A stretch of DNA of 15,819 bases from an uncultured bacterium (GCA_903834855.1 CAILKS010000027.1:1-15819); one strand, 5' to 3'; positions 6,035 to 11,983 are shown, counted from the first letter of the stretch. The notes: generated by a model not told the origin, from the sequence alone. Program-made: numbers and translations.

Positions 6035-6664
6035 ATGAAAGAAATATACATAATCCGCCACGCAGAAAGTATCTCAAATGCAGGAGAAAAAACAGATAGC
6101 CACGACACTATACCACTTTCAGAAAAAGGTAGGGCGCAAGCAAAAGAACTTGCAGAAAAATTAAATGTAATTCCTGAATTAATTGTTGTATCTTCATATT
6201 CAAGAACTAGAGAAACCGCAGAACCTTTTATTACAAAACACTCAACTGTCCCAATTGAAACTTGGGATGTGCAAGAATTCACCTTTTTAGATCCAAAAAT
6301 CTATCACGGGACAACAGGAGAACAAAGATTTGAAGCAGCAAAAAAATATTGGACTGAAGCATCTATACATCATAAAGAAATTGAAAGTATGGAATCTTTC
6401 TCAGAAATGACAAAAAGGATGGCTAAACTTATAAATGATTTAAAAGAAAGACCAGAAAAAACTATAACAATTTTTAGTCACGGAAGATTCATTCATGGCC
6501 TTAAATTATATATGGAAAAAGTTAAAGAAATCGGAAGATATGATTTAACTGATAAGGAATTGAATGAATTAAAAGAAATTCACAAAGAAGGAGTGTTGGG
6601 TATTATAGAAGGTAAAAGAAAATTCCCAATAGATAATGCAAGTGTGCATAGGATTGAGATATAA
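6035..6664 (+). CDS. histidine phosphatase (phosphoglycerate-mutase-like) family protein
   Basis: A 209-aa cytoplasmic phosphohydrolase of the histidine phosphatase superfamily. The catalytic RH is at residues 8-9 (IIRHAES), supporting arginines in SRTRETA are at about 57-59, an acidic QEF lies near 80-82, and the second histidine is at 149 (FSHGRF). The substrate cannot be told: a broad-specificity phosphatase or a nucleotide/sugar-phosphate phosphatase are both possible. The open frame extends upstream into the tRNA, but the ATG at 6035 is the start because the superfamily fold begins right there (MKEIYIIRHAES). It lacks a Shine-Dalgarno and stands 8 nt after the mature 3' end of tRNA-Thr(CGT), so processing of the tRNA would leave an almost leaderless mRNA. 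DUF167 follows 9 nt downstream. Confidence 0.88.
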   Translation: MKEIYIIRHAESISNAGEKTDSHDTIPLSEKGRAQAKELAEKLNVIPELIVVSSYSRTRETAEPFITKHSTVPIETWDVQEFTFLDPKIYHGTTGEQRFEAAKKYWTEASIHHKEIESMESFSEMTKRMAKLINDLKERPEKTITIFSHGRFIHGLKLYMEKVKEIGRYDLTDKELNELKEIHKEGVLGIIEGKRKFPIDNASVHRIEI

Positions 6665-6673
6665 ATATTTATT

Positions 6674-6886
6674 ATGTATTTAAAATTAAAAGTTATTACA
6701 GATTCCAAAATAGAGAAAGTAGAAAAAGTAAAAGACGATGAATATCGTATTTGGACTAAAATGCCAGCTTCCAATAGTTTAGCGAATACTCGTGTTCTTG
6801 AAATTATTAGAAATGAGTACCCAAATCAATCTGTTCGTATCGTAAGTGGTCATCATTCCCCTTCAAAAATTGTTTCTGTCGGATAA
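6674..6886 (+). CDS. DUF167 (YggU-like) family protein
   Basis: A 70-aa protein with the DUF167 pattern: a beta strand MYLKLKVITDS, then KxEKVEKVKDDEYRIWTKMPASN with the segment S-L-A-N that matches the family's K-A-N, and the final strand VRIVSGHHSPSKIVSVG. Homologues are small alpha/beta proteins of unknown function, often annotated YggU. The length is slightly short (family usually 75-100 aa). The start is the only ATG that fits. No Shine-Dalgarno is present. It is probably translated from the same message as the phosphatase 9 nt upstream. Confidence 0.8.
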   Translation: MYLKLKVITDSKIEKVEKVKDDEYRIWTKMPASNSLANTRVLEIIRNEYPNQSVRIVSGHHSPSKIVSVG

Positions 6887-6898
6887 TTTTGCTAGAAT
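6870..6898 (+). promoter_or_regulatory. promoter of tRNA-Thr(GGT)
   Basis: A -35-like TTGTTT (6870-6875), a 17-nt spacer and TGCTAGAAT as extended -10 (TAGAAT 6893-6898). The predicted start is near 6905, 14 nt before the tRNA. The -35 lies within the end of the DUF167 gene. Confidence 0.55.
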
Positions 6899-6918
6899 GC
6901 ATTTCATTGTGTTAGTAA

Positions 6919-6991
6919 GCCGTTGTAGCTCAGTTGGTAGAGCACGTCATTGGTAATGACGAGGTCAGCAGTTCAATCCTGCTCAACGGCT
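6919..6991 (+). tRNA. tRNA-Thr (anticodon GGT)
   Basis: A complete cloverleaf with acceptor stem GCCGTTG/CAACGGC, anticodon stem CGTCA/TGACG with loop TTGGTAA, and T-arm AGCAG-TTCAATC-CTGCT. It reads ACC/ACU. Unlike the CGT tRNA, the CCA end is not encoded, so it must be added after processing. Its 3' end is partly copied in the structure that follows. Confidence 0.95.
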
Positions 6992-7018
6992 CAAAATGTC
7001 TTCGCTTATTTTTAAGCC

Positions 7019-7151
7019 GTTGAGTTCAAATTCGCTTTAACGAATTTGAACGGACGTGAACTGCTTCACGTCACGCAGGATTAAATACGGGGTCGCGAAA
7101 TCATCTGCGAAGAATGAGCTGATTTTGTGACCAATCCTGCTCAAACTCAAC
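7019..7151. other. multi-hairpin structure with tRNA-Thr 3'-end copies, 3' of trmD
   Basis: A closing stem (7019-7026 with 7144-7151) encloses three hairpins. The first is 7024-7034 with 7041-7051 (11 bp, partly competing with the closing stem). The second is 7053-7060 with 7065-7072 (8 bp, loop CTGC). The third is 7075-7082 with 7133-7140 (8 bp), topped by 7091-7103 with 7120-7132 (13 pairs, two of them G-U on the + strand). Bases 7132-7144 repeat 13 nt of the T-arm and acceptor of the upstream tRNA-Thr(GGT). 7075-7082 and 7016-7024 are inverted copies of parts of it. It lies between the tRNA (+) and the trmD stop (-). The direction of transcription is not resolved. No gene is seen in 6992-7169. 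Confidence 0.75.
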
Positions 7152-7169
7152 AACTTAATCTTCTACAAT

Positions 7170-7913
7170 CTACTTCTTTCCTATCTTATTTTCTTTTTTA
7201 GCTCTATACTCCTCAATCAATTTATGATTCCCTGAAAGTAAAACTTTTGGGACTCTATATTTTTTTCCATTATATTCATAAATTTCTGGACGGGCATATA
7301 TTTCATGACTTGCTATACGATTTTCTTCAAGAGAAAGCTCATCATTTAATACACCCTTAATCTGACGTGAAATAGCATCAATACACACCATAGCGGGCAA
7401 TTCTCCGCCTGTTAGGACATATTGTCCAATACTCCACTCCTTGGCTTTCAATATCTTTTTTACTCTATCGTCTATTCCTTCATAACGACCACAAATAAAG
7501 ATAATATCTGTATATTTTTTGGCAGTATTTTTTGCAATAGTATTTGTAAACATTTCTCCACCAGCATTGAAGATAACTACTAAACAGTTACTAGTTACTA
7601 GTTTATAGTTGGTAGTTTTTAGATTCTTAAGATTACTTTTATTAATTCGCTTTTCTATTTTCTTTTTTATATCATCGACACAGCGAATTAGTGGATCAAC
7701 CCACATAACCATACCCGGGCCCCCACCATATGGCTTACCATCAACACGACGATGTTTATCAACCGTATATTCACGAAGAGAATAAGTATTCACTTCAATT
7801 ATTTTACTTTCAATGGCACGGGAAATAATCGACTCAGCAAAATATGAGTCGAACATGTCTGGAAAAATTGTTACTACATGAAATCTAGTCGGCTGTGTTT
7901 TCATACTTGACAT
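7170..7913 (-). CDS. trmD: tRNA (guanine-N1)-methyltransferase TrmD
   Basis: A SPOUT-class enzyme that methylates G37 next to the anticodon using S-adenosylmethionine, which prevents frameshifting. It carries TIFPDMF, KHRRVDGKPYGGGPGMVM, CGRYEGIDDR and the trefoil-knot segment SIGQYVLTGGELPAM, and ends just after LLSGNH, so the C-terminal domain is much shorter than the E. coli one. Residues about 91-110 (KSNLKNLKTTNYKLVTSN) are an insertion before the strand VVIFNAGG and are encoded by AGT/TAGT-rich text like the intergenic repeats. Where E. coli has catalytic Asp169, the local alignment shows Asn (SLEEN). The open frame reaches a TTG at 7961, but the ATG at 7913 is chosen because an extended -10 lies 9 nt before it and homology starts soon after (247 aa). 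Confidence 0.9.
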   Translation of the reverse strand: MSSMKTQPTRFHVVTIFPDMFDSYFAESIISRAIESKIIEVNTYSLREYTVDKHRRVDGKPYGGGPGMVMWVDPLIRCVDDIKKKIEKRINKSNLKNLKTTNYKLVTSNCLVVIFNAGGEMFTNTIAKNTAKKYTDIIFICGRYEGIDDRVKKILKAKEWSIGQYVLTGGELPAMVCIDAISRQIKGVLNDELSLEENRIASHEIYARPEIYEYNGKKYRVPKVLLSGNHKLIEEYRAKKENKIGKK

Positions 7914-7922
7914 ACTAGCAAA

Positions 7923-7931
7923 AATATAGCA
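7923..7931 (-). promoter_or_regulatory. extended -10 promoter of trmD
   Basis: TGCTATATT, 9 nt before the ATG at 7913. The predicted 5' UTR is 3 nt. Confidence 0.5.
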
Positions 7932-7981
7932 ATATTGCAACAGGCCGATAGTCAAAATCAACTGTTCATTAAGGAAAAAAC

Positions 7982-8275
7982 ATGGTACGAAAACTACTAA
8001 TACCTCAAGTAAGCAAAGAAGACGAAAAACGTGCTTTTAATATTTGTCTTCTCGAACCAGTCAATTACACGATACACGAGGTATCGGATCAAATTGGGGT
8101 TATGCTCGAACTTTTAAAAAAAACAAAAAATAAAGAAGAGTTCCAACGAACTATTCTGATTCTTCTTAAACTCTGCGAAAATCAATCATTTCTTGCTAAC
8201 TCAATAGTAGAAATAGCCAAATCTATGCAAGAAAAATCTGAGGAGAAGACAAGTGAAAAACCAAAAGTTCATTAA
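7982..8275 (+). CDS. unknown protein, 97 aa
   Basis: Not recognised. The sequence is predicted mostly helical: an amphipathic stretch from about residue 30 to 80 with regular Leu/Ile spacing (IGVMLELLKKTKN, RTILILLKLC) and a charged Glu/Lys tail. No membrane segment is present. AAGGA stands 7 nt before the ATG. It is divergent from trmD and followed by a perfect 20-bp palindrome and then a 40-aa membrane protein gene, with which it may share a transcript. Confidence 0.7.
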   Translation: MVRKLLIPQVSKEDEKRAFNICLLEPVNYTIHEVSDQIGVMLELLKKTKNKEEFQRTILILLKLCENQSFLANSIVEIAKSMQEKSEEKTSEKPKVH

Positions 8276-8290
8276 GAAAAATATTCAGCT

Positions 8291-8310
8291 TTACTTACAA
8301 TTGTAAGTAA
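8291..8310. promoter_or_regulatory. perfect 20-bp palindrome between two small genes
   Basis: TTACTTACAATTGTAAGTAA reads the same on both strands. It lies 15 nt after the stop of the 97-aa gene and 28 nt before the next ATG. It could be a dimeric repressor site or a weak AT-rich terminator hairpin. Confidence 0.5.
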
Positions 8311-8338
8311 ATTATTCAACATTCTTTGGAGGCTAAAT

Positions 8339-8461
8339 ATGACAACTATTCGAGACGAAAACAAACCTGCTGATATGAAAGGCATTGCCATGTTGCTTGT
8401 CATCGGGATTGCTGGTATCAGCGCTGTCATATTCTTGGCTGTGAAAGCCTTCGGGTTTTAA
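8339..8461 (+). CDS. small single-pass membrane protein, 40 aa
   Basis: A polar N-terminus (MTTIRDENKPADMKG) leads into one hydrophobic helix of about 22 residues (IAMLLVIGIAGISAVIFLAV) and a five-residue end KAFGF. The start is fixed by GGAGG 8 nt upstream, and an intrinsic terminator follows 25 nt after the stop. Together these make it very likely a real gene despite its size. No known family is recognised. Its base composition looks more GC-rich than the surrounding housekeeping genes. Confidence 0.8.
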   Translation: MTTIRDENKPADMKGIAMLLVIGIAGISAVIFLAVKAFGF

Positions 8462-8486
8462 CAGATATGAATAGACAAATAGAATC

Positions 8487-8524
8487 TGGGCGCGATCTAC
8501 CGATCGCGCCCATTTCTTTTTCTA
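8487..8524 (+). terminator. intrinsic terminator of the 40-aa gene
   Basis: A 10-bp GC-rich stem (8488-8497 with 8502-8511), extended by a T-A pair, with loop TACC, followed by a T-rich tract TTTCTTTTTCT. The strongest terminator in the window. Confidence 0.92.
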
Positions 8525-8551
8525 TATTTAAATTTTCTTAATCAGCATTAT

Positions 8552-8678
8552 AGTATCGAAGAAAACTGCTTTAGATACGAGGCGTGAAAGATTTTTGTGA
8601 CCAAGACGTACGAATAGTACGTTGCGTGGAGCAAAAATCTTTCGCAACAAAGCAGATGAAGTAGTTTTGTTAGATACT
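8552..8678. repeat. structured 3'-end element, copy C (after khpA)
   Basis: The outer stem (8552-8568 with 8662-8678) has 14 of 17 Watson-Crick pairs. Box 1 CTTTAGATACGAGGC is at 8569-8583. A 15-position stem follows (8584-8598 with 8631-8645; the two imperfect positions are G-U on the + strand). The apical 6-bp stem (8606-8611 with 8617-8622) has a 5-nt loop, and box 2 AACAAAGCAGATGAA is at 8646-8660. The khpA stop (8670-8672) lies inside the outer arm. The apical part nearly matches copy A. Confidence 0.83.
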
Positions 8679-9053
8679 CTTTAGATCGTTCATTACAGCG
8701 TCTATATCACTTGTGTTGTAAGCTGGCATATAACTCTGTCCACCTATTTCCTCTTCTTCTACTTTTGGAGCTGGAACATTTGGAACACGATTGCCACCAT
8801 TATCAGCTCGGCCTTCTGGTTCATTAATTTTCAAATTTACACGAGCACTATTTTTCATACCAACAACACGAAGCAAAGTACGTAATGCCTTTGCTGTCGC
8901 ACCATCACGTCCAATTATTTTTCCCATATCAGCACTCGCTACATCAAGTGTAATTAAAACACCCATTTCATCGACTCTTCTATCAACTTTCACCTGATCG
9001 GGATTATCTACTAATGCTTTCACTACGTATTCAACAAATTCTTGATCTTTCAT
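8670..9053 (-). CDS. khpA: KH-domain RNA-binding protein KhpA
   Basis: A 127-aa single KH-domain protein. The RNA-contacting loop is GRDG within MGKIIGRDGATAKALRTLLR (about residues 43-62), preceded by the strand VLITLDVA. Homologues bind RNA, often with KhpB, and affect cell size and division (family knowledge). The KH fold takes up about 80 residues. An acidic, Pro/Gly-rich tail of about 45 residues follows and is not typical of the 75-80-aa family. Its place directly after rpsP matches the classic rpsP-khpA-rimM-trmD order. No Shine-Dalgarno precedes the ATG. The stop lies inside structured element copy C. Confidence 0.9.
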   Translation of the reverse strand: MKDQEFVEYVVKALVDNPDQVKVDRRVDEMGVLITLDVASADMGKIIGRDGATAKALRTLLRVVGMKNSARVNLKINEPEGRADNGGNRVPNVPAPKVEEEEIGGQSYMPAYNTSDIDAVMNDLKSI

Positions 9054-9127
9054 ATTTTATTTTTTCTTATATATCTATCGTAACAGTAAATTGGTAATCA
9101 ACTATATGAGTTATACACATAGAACCT

Positions 9128-9242
9128 AAGCAGTAAGTAAGTAGCAATCAGTAAAAAGGATAAATGGTACGAAGAATTATAAGCAAAGCTTATAATTCTT
9201 CCAAGTACTCCCAAATTACTGTTTGCTGTCTGCTTATTGCTT
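9128..9242. other. long imperfect hairpin 3' of rpsP
   Basis: Outer arms 9128-9154 and 9216-9242 pair over 27 positions with a few mismatches. Inside is a perfect 14-bp hairpin (9171-9184 with 9188-9201, loop AAA). It starts 4 nt after the rpsP stop on the minus strand. It is similar in size and position to the three-copy element but lacks its two conserved boxes. It fills most of the 193-nt gap between rpsP and khpA. Confidence 0.65.
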
Positions 9243-9246
9243 TTAT

Positions 9247-9546
9247 CTAGGCTGCTTTCTTCTTTTTGGTAGTTGGTGACTTCTTTGGAAGTACATTCAA
9301 CTTCTTTCCTTCTAATACTCCTTTAGAAATTAAAAGGTTAGTAACTGTAGCTGATGCTTGAGCTCCTTTTGAAATCCAATATTTAACACGGTCACCCTTA
9401 GCTTCAAAAATTCCAGCTTTAACATTGTATGTTCCAACAATCTCAGTGAACTGTGAAGTCTTTGGCTTAAGGGTACTTTCAGTAACAATAAGTCTAAAAT
9501 GTGGGTCGTTCTTTCGTCCTGTACGTTGTAATCTGATTTTTAACAT
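9247..9546 (-). CDS. rpsP: 30S ribosomal protein bS16
   Basis: A 99-aa small-subunit ribosomal protein. The N-terminus MLKIRLQRTGRKNDPHFRLIV and the core IVGTYNV..RVKYWISKGAQASATVTNLL are diagnostic of bS16. It has a Lys-rich C-terminal tail. khpA follows on the same strand. The ATG at 9546 is supported by the family start and by an extended -10 box 7 nt upstream. No Shine-Dalgarno is present, so it is expected to be nearly leaderless. Confidence 0.97.
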   Translation of the reverse strand: MLKIRLQRTGRKNDPHFRLIVTESTLKPKTSQFTEIVGTYNVKAGIFEAKGDRVKYWISKGAQASATVTNLLISKGVLEGKKLNVLPKKSPTTKKKKAA

Positions 9547-9553
9547 GACGCTT

Positions 9554-9562
9554 ATTCTAACA
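9554..9562 (-). promoter_or_regulatory. extended -10 promoter of rpsP
   Basis: TGTTAGAAT, 7 nt before the ATG, predicting a 1-nt leader. A second TATAAT lies slightly further upstream (about 9564-9569), at the end of the T-run of the preceding terminator, and would give a leader of about 11 nt. Confidence 0.5.
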
Positions 9563-9570
9563 TAATATTA

Positions 9571-9618
9571 TAAAAAAGGAAAGCCCTACACGTCTCGAAC
9601 TGGTCGAAACGGCAGGGC
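9571..9618 (-). terminator. intrinsic terminator of the Cys-rich 88-aa gene
   Basis: On the minus strand, GCCCT (9618-9614) pairs with AGGGC (9587-9583). Inside it, 9611-9605 pairs with 9597-9591 including one G-U pair, and TTTCCTTTTTT follows. One pair is possible only on the minus strand, which fits the gene direction. Confidence 0.85.
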
Positions 9619-9620
9619 GT

Positions 9621-9887
9621 TCACGAGAAGGTTCCTTTTGGGAAAAATAAAACCCTAACGATACACGGAGCATCCGGTAAACACTCGTGATTTCCAAAGG
9701 CAAGCAACTTTGTAGCGTGACAGTCACAATTTAGTTTGGCATTAAGCATTGGGCAGATTTGCTCGCTAAAACCAATACCTGAGGCGTATGCTGTAACTTC
9801 TTTTCGAAACAATGCTTTTACCATTTCTGGTGTTGCTATTTTGTTTGGAGAAACCGAGATTGAAAGTTCTGATAACGAGGGACTCAT
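9621..9887 (-). CDS. small Cys-rich unknown protein, 88 aa
   Basis: Not recognised. Five cysteines (about residues 45, 54, 56, 70, 75) with His57 and His68 form a C..CxCH..HxC..C arrangement that could hold a metal or disulfides. The N-terminal part (ATPEMVKALFRKEVTAYASGIGF) looks alpha/beta. An upstream ATG at 9923 is in frame, but the ATG at 9887 has AAGGAGG 8 nt before it and is preferred. A terminator follows at once. It lies between RNase R and rpsP on the same strand but as its own unit. Confidence 0.75.
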   Translation of the reverse strand: MSPSLSELSISVSPNKIATPEMVKALFRKEVTAYASGIGFSEQICPMLNAKLNCDCHATKLLAFGNHECLPDAPCIVRVLFFPKGTFS

Positions 9888-9950
9888 ATGGCATTCCTCC
9901 TTTCTAAAAACTAATTTTACCATTTATTTTATTTAAAGGGAAATTTATTA

Positions 9951-9988
9951 TAAAAAAACGATTTTACACAGGTTTTTAAATAAACCTG
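9951..9988 (-). terminator. possible terminator of RNase R gene
   Basis: A 7-bp stem (9988-9982 with 9975-9969) with a 6-nt loop is followed on the minus strand, after 10 nt, by a run of seven T. The distance between stem and T-run is too long for a textbook terminator. Confidence 0.35.
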
Positions 9989-10011
9989 ATATATATACCT
10001 ATTTGATACAA

Positions 10012-11973
10012 CTAGTACACTAGTGCGTAATCTATCATTCTCAAATCCAAATTCGCATTTTTAACTTTAATTTTTACTGGTGTGCCGATTTTATATTCAA
10101 CCCCTGTTCTCTCACCGAATACTCGTCCACCTTTTTGGTCATAATTATAAAAATCATTCCCCAAATCACGAAGTCTTATCATACCTTCACATTTACTTTT
10201 CTTTTCTTCAACGTAAATTCCCCATTCGGACGCGCCTGTAACCATACCATCAAATTCCTGACCGATACGATATGACATATATTCAACTTGTTTGTATTTA
10301 ATACTTCCACGTTCTGCATCACTGGCCTCTTTTTCACGGCGACTAGCTTGCATACATAACTTTTCATATAGACCACGCTCAGACTCAAGCGGATAATCAC
10401 CATCTAACACTCGCATCAAAAGTCTGTGAGTTAAAACATCTGGGTAACGACGAATTGGAGATGTGAAATGAGAATAATAATCAAATGCAAGACCATAGTG
10501 TCCAACATTTTTTGTACTATAAATCGCCTTCGCCATTGAGCGAGTGATGTGAACCTGAAGAAGTGCCTTCTCTGGTCTGTCCCCCATTTTTTCTAAAAGA
10601 TTATTTAAATCCTTCGATGGAATAAGTCCGTCCATAAAACGAACTGTATAACCAAGTCCACGAATGTATAAATCTAAATCATGCATTCTCTCTCCATCTG
10701 GTTTATCATGAACACGATAAATACAAATTGCTTTTCCTTCGCCGTTTACTTCTTCCTGCTTTTTTGTAATAAATTTACTAACATGTTTATTTGCTAAAAG
10801 CATAAACTCCTCAATTAATTTATGAGTATCCCCACGAGTTTTTATATAAACATCAACTGGTACACCTTTCTCGTCTAATTTAAATTTAACTTCATCAGTT
10901 TCTAGTGAAAGTGCTCCATTATCAAAACGAGCTTTGGTTAACTTCTTTGCAATTACATTTAATGTATTTAATTCTTCGTAAAAATCACCTGTCTTTGTAT
11001 CTAAAGTTATTTGTGCATCTTCGTAACTATAACGACGATGAGAATTAATTAACGAGCGACCAAACCATTCATTATGAACAATACCTTCATCATCTAATTC
11101 AAGTACGCATGACATAACAAGTCTATCCTCACCTTGAACAAGTGAACACAAATCATTTGAAAGAATTTCTGGAAGCATTGGAATACATCGATCGACAAGA
11201 TATACAGAAGTTTGACGAGCTATAGCTTCTTCGTCCAATGCCATTTTTGGCTTAACATAATAAGATACATCTGCAATATGAATACCAACTTCATAATGAT
11301 TATTGGGTAATTTTTGAAATGAAATAGCGTCATCAAAATCTTTTGCATCAATTGGGTCAATTGTGAAAGTCGGAATATTACGAAAGTCTCGACGATTAGC
11401 TTTATCAACTTCAGATATTCCGCGTGCTTTTATAGCATTTGCCTCTCCTGTCACTTCTTTGTTATGAACATCACTAAAACCACGTTCAAGGGCATAAGCC
11501 AACATTTCAGCATCATTGTCCCCTGGATGACCTAGGGCAACTGATACTTCTCCAATTGGGGATTTCTTTGCGTCAGTCCAGTTCGTTATATTAACGATTA
11601 TTTTCATTCCAACATCTGCATCTTTTAAAGACTCTTTTGGGATAATCACATCTGTATACATTCGCTTATCATCAGGCACAAGGAAATACATACCGTTTTC
11701 TTCTTCAAGAACTCCAGCGTAACCCTTGCGACCACGTTCAACTATTTGAGTAACTTTTCCATAAAGCTCATCCTCACCTTTTTGATTTTTATGTTTTCCA
11801 AGAACTTCCACTTCAACAATATCTTGATGAAGAGCGGTGTGAAGATGAGAATGGTCAACAAAAATAGTATCGTTTTTTCCGATACCTTCTTCAAATAACG
11901 CGAGATCTGCCACACGCACGTAACCATCCTTTTTTGATGTAATACTAATAGAACCTGTAAAAAGTCGTTGCAT
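10012..11973 (-). CDS. rnr: ribonuclease R (RNB-family 3'-5' exoribonuclease)
   Basis: A processive 3'-5' exoribonuclease that degrades structured RNA. Counting from the chosen Met, the order is an OB/cold-shock-like domain (about 1-65), a second one (about 70-150), the RNB catalytic domain (about 200-530) and a C-terminal S1 domain (about 570-650). The metal-binding aspartates of IDPIDAKDFDDA match the four of E. coli RNase R (D272, D278, D280, D281). The YYSHFTSPIRRYPD segment is typical. The N-terminal helix-turn-helix and basic tail of the E. coli protein are missing (653 against 813 aa). The first ATG of the frame (11985) overlaps the TATAAT box, so the next one at 11973 is chosen. No Shine-Dalgarno is present. 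Confidence 0.95.
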   Translation of the reverse strand: MQRLFTGSISITSKKDGYVRVADLALFEEGIGKNDTIFVDHSHLHTALHQDIVEVEVLGKHKNQKGEDELYGKVTQIVERGRKGYAGVLEEENGMYFLVPDDKRMYTDVIIPKESLKDADVGMKIIVNITNWTDAKKSPIGEVSVALGHPGDNDAEMLAYALERGFSDVHNKEVTGEANAIKARGISEVDKANRRDFRNIPTFTIDPIDAKDFDDAISFQKLPNNHYEVGIHIADVSYYVKPKMALDEEAIARQTSVYLVDRCIPMLPEILSNDLCSLVQGEDRLVMSCVLELDDEGIVHNEWFGRSLINSHRRYSYEDAQITLDTKTGDFYEELNTLNVIAKKLTKARFDNGALSLETDEVKFKLDEKGVPVDVYIKTRGDTHKLIEEFMLLANKHVSKFITKKQEEVNGEGKAICIYRVHDKPDGERMHDLDLYIRGLGYTVRFMDGLIPSKDLNNLLEKMGDRPEKALLQVHITRSMAKAIYSTKNVGHYGLAFDYYSHFTSPIRRYPDVLTHRLLMRVLDGDYPLESERGLYEKLCMQASRREKEASDAERGSIKYKQVEYMSYRIGQEFDGMVTGASEWGIYVEEKKSKCEGMIRLRDLGNDFYNYDQKGGRVFGERTGVEYKIGTPVKIKVKNANLDLRMIDYALVY

Positions 11974-11983
11974 AATGATATGC

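Noticed and set aside
6973..7144. Integrative element with att sites at tRNA-Thr(GGT)
   Set aside because: The 13-nt direct copy fits an att pattern, but only about 145 nt lie between the copies and there is no integrase, so no functional element is claimed.
7914..7961. TTG start of trmD giving 263 aa
   Set aside because: The extra residues do not resemble TrmD, and the -10 box lies inside this stretch, so the ATG at 7913 fits better.
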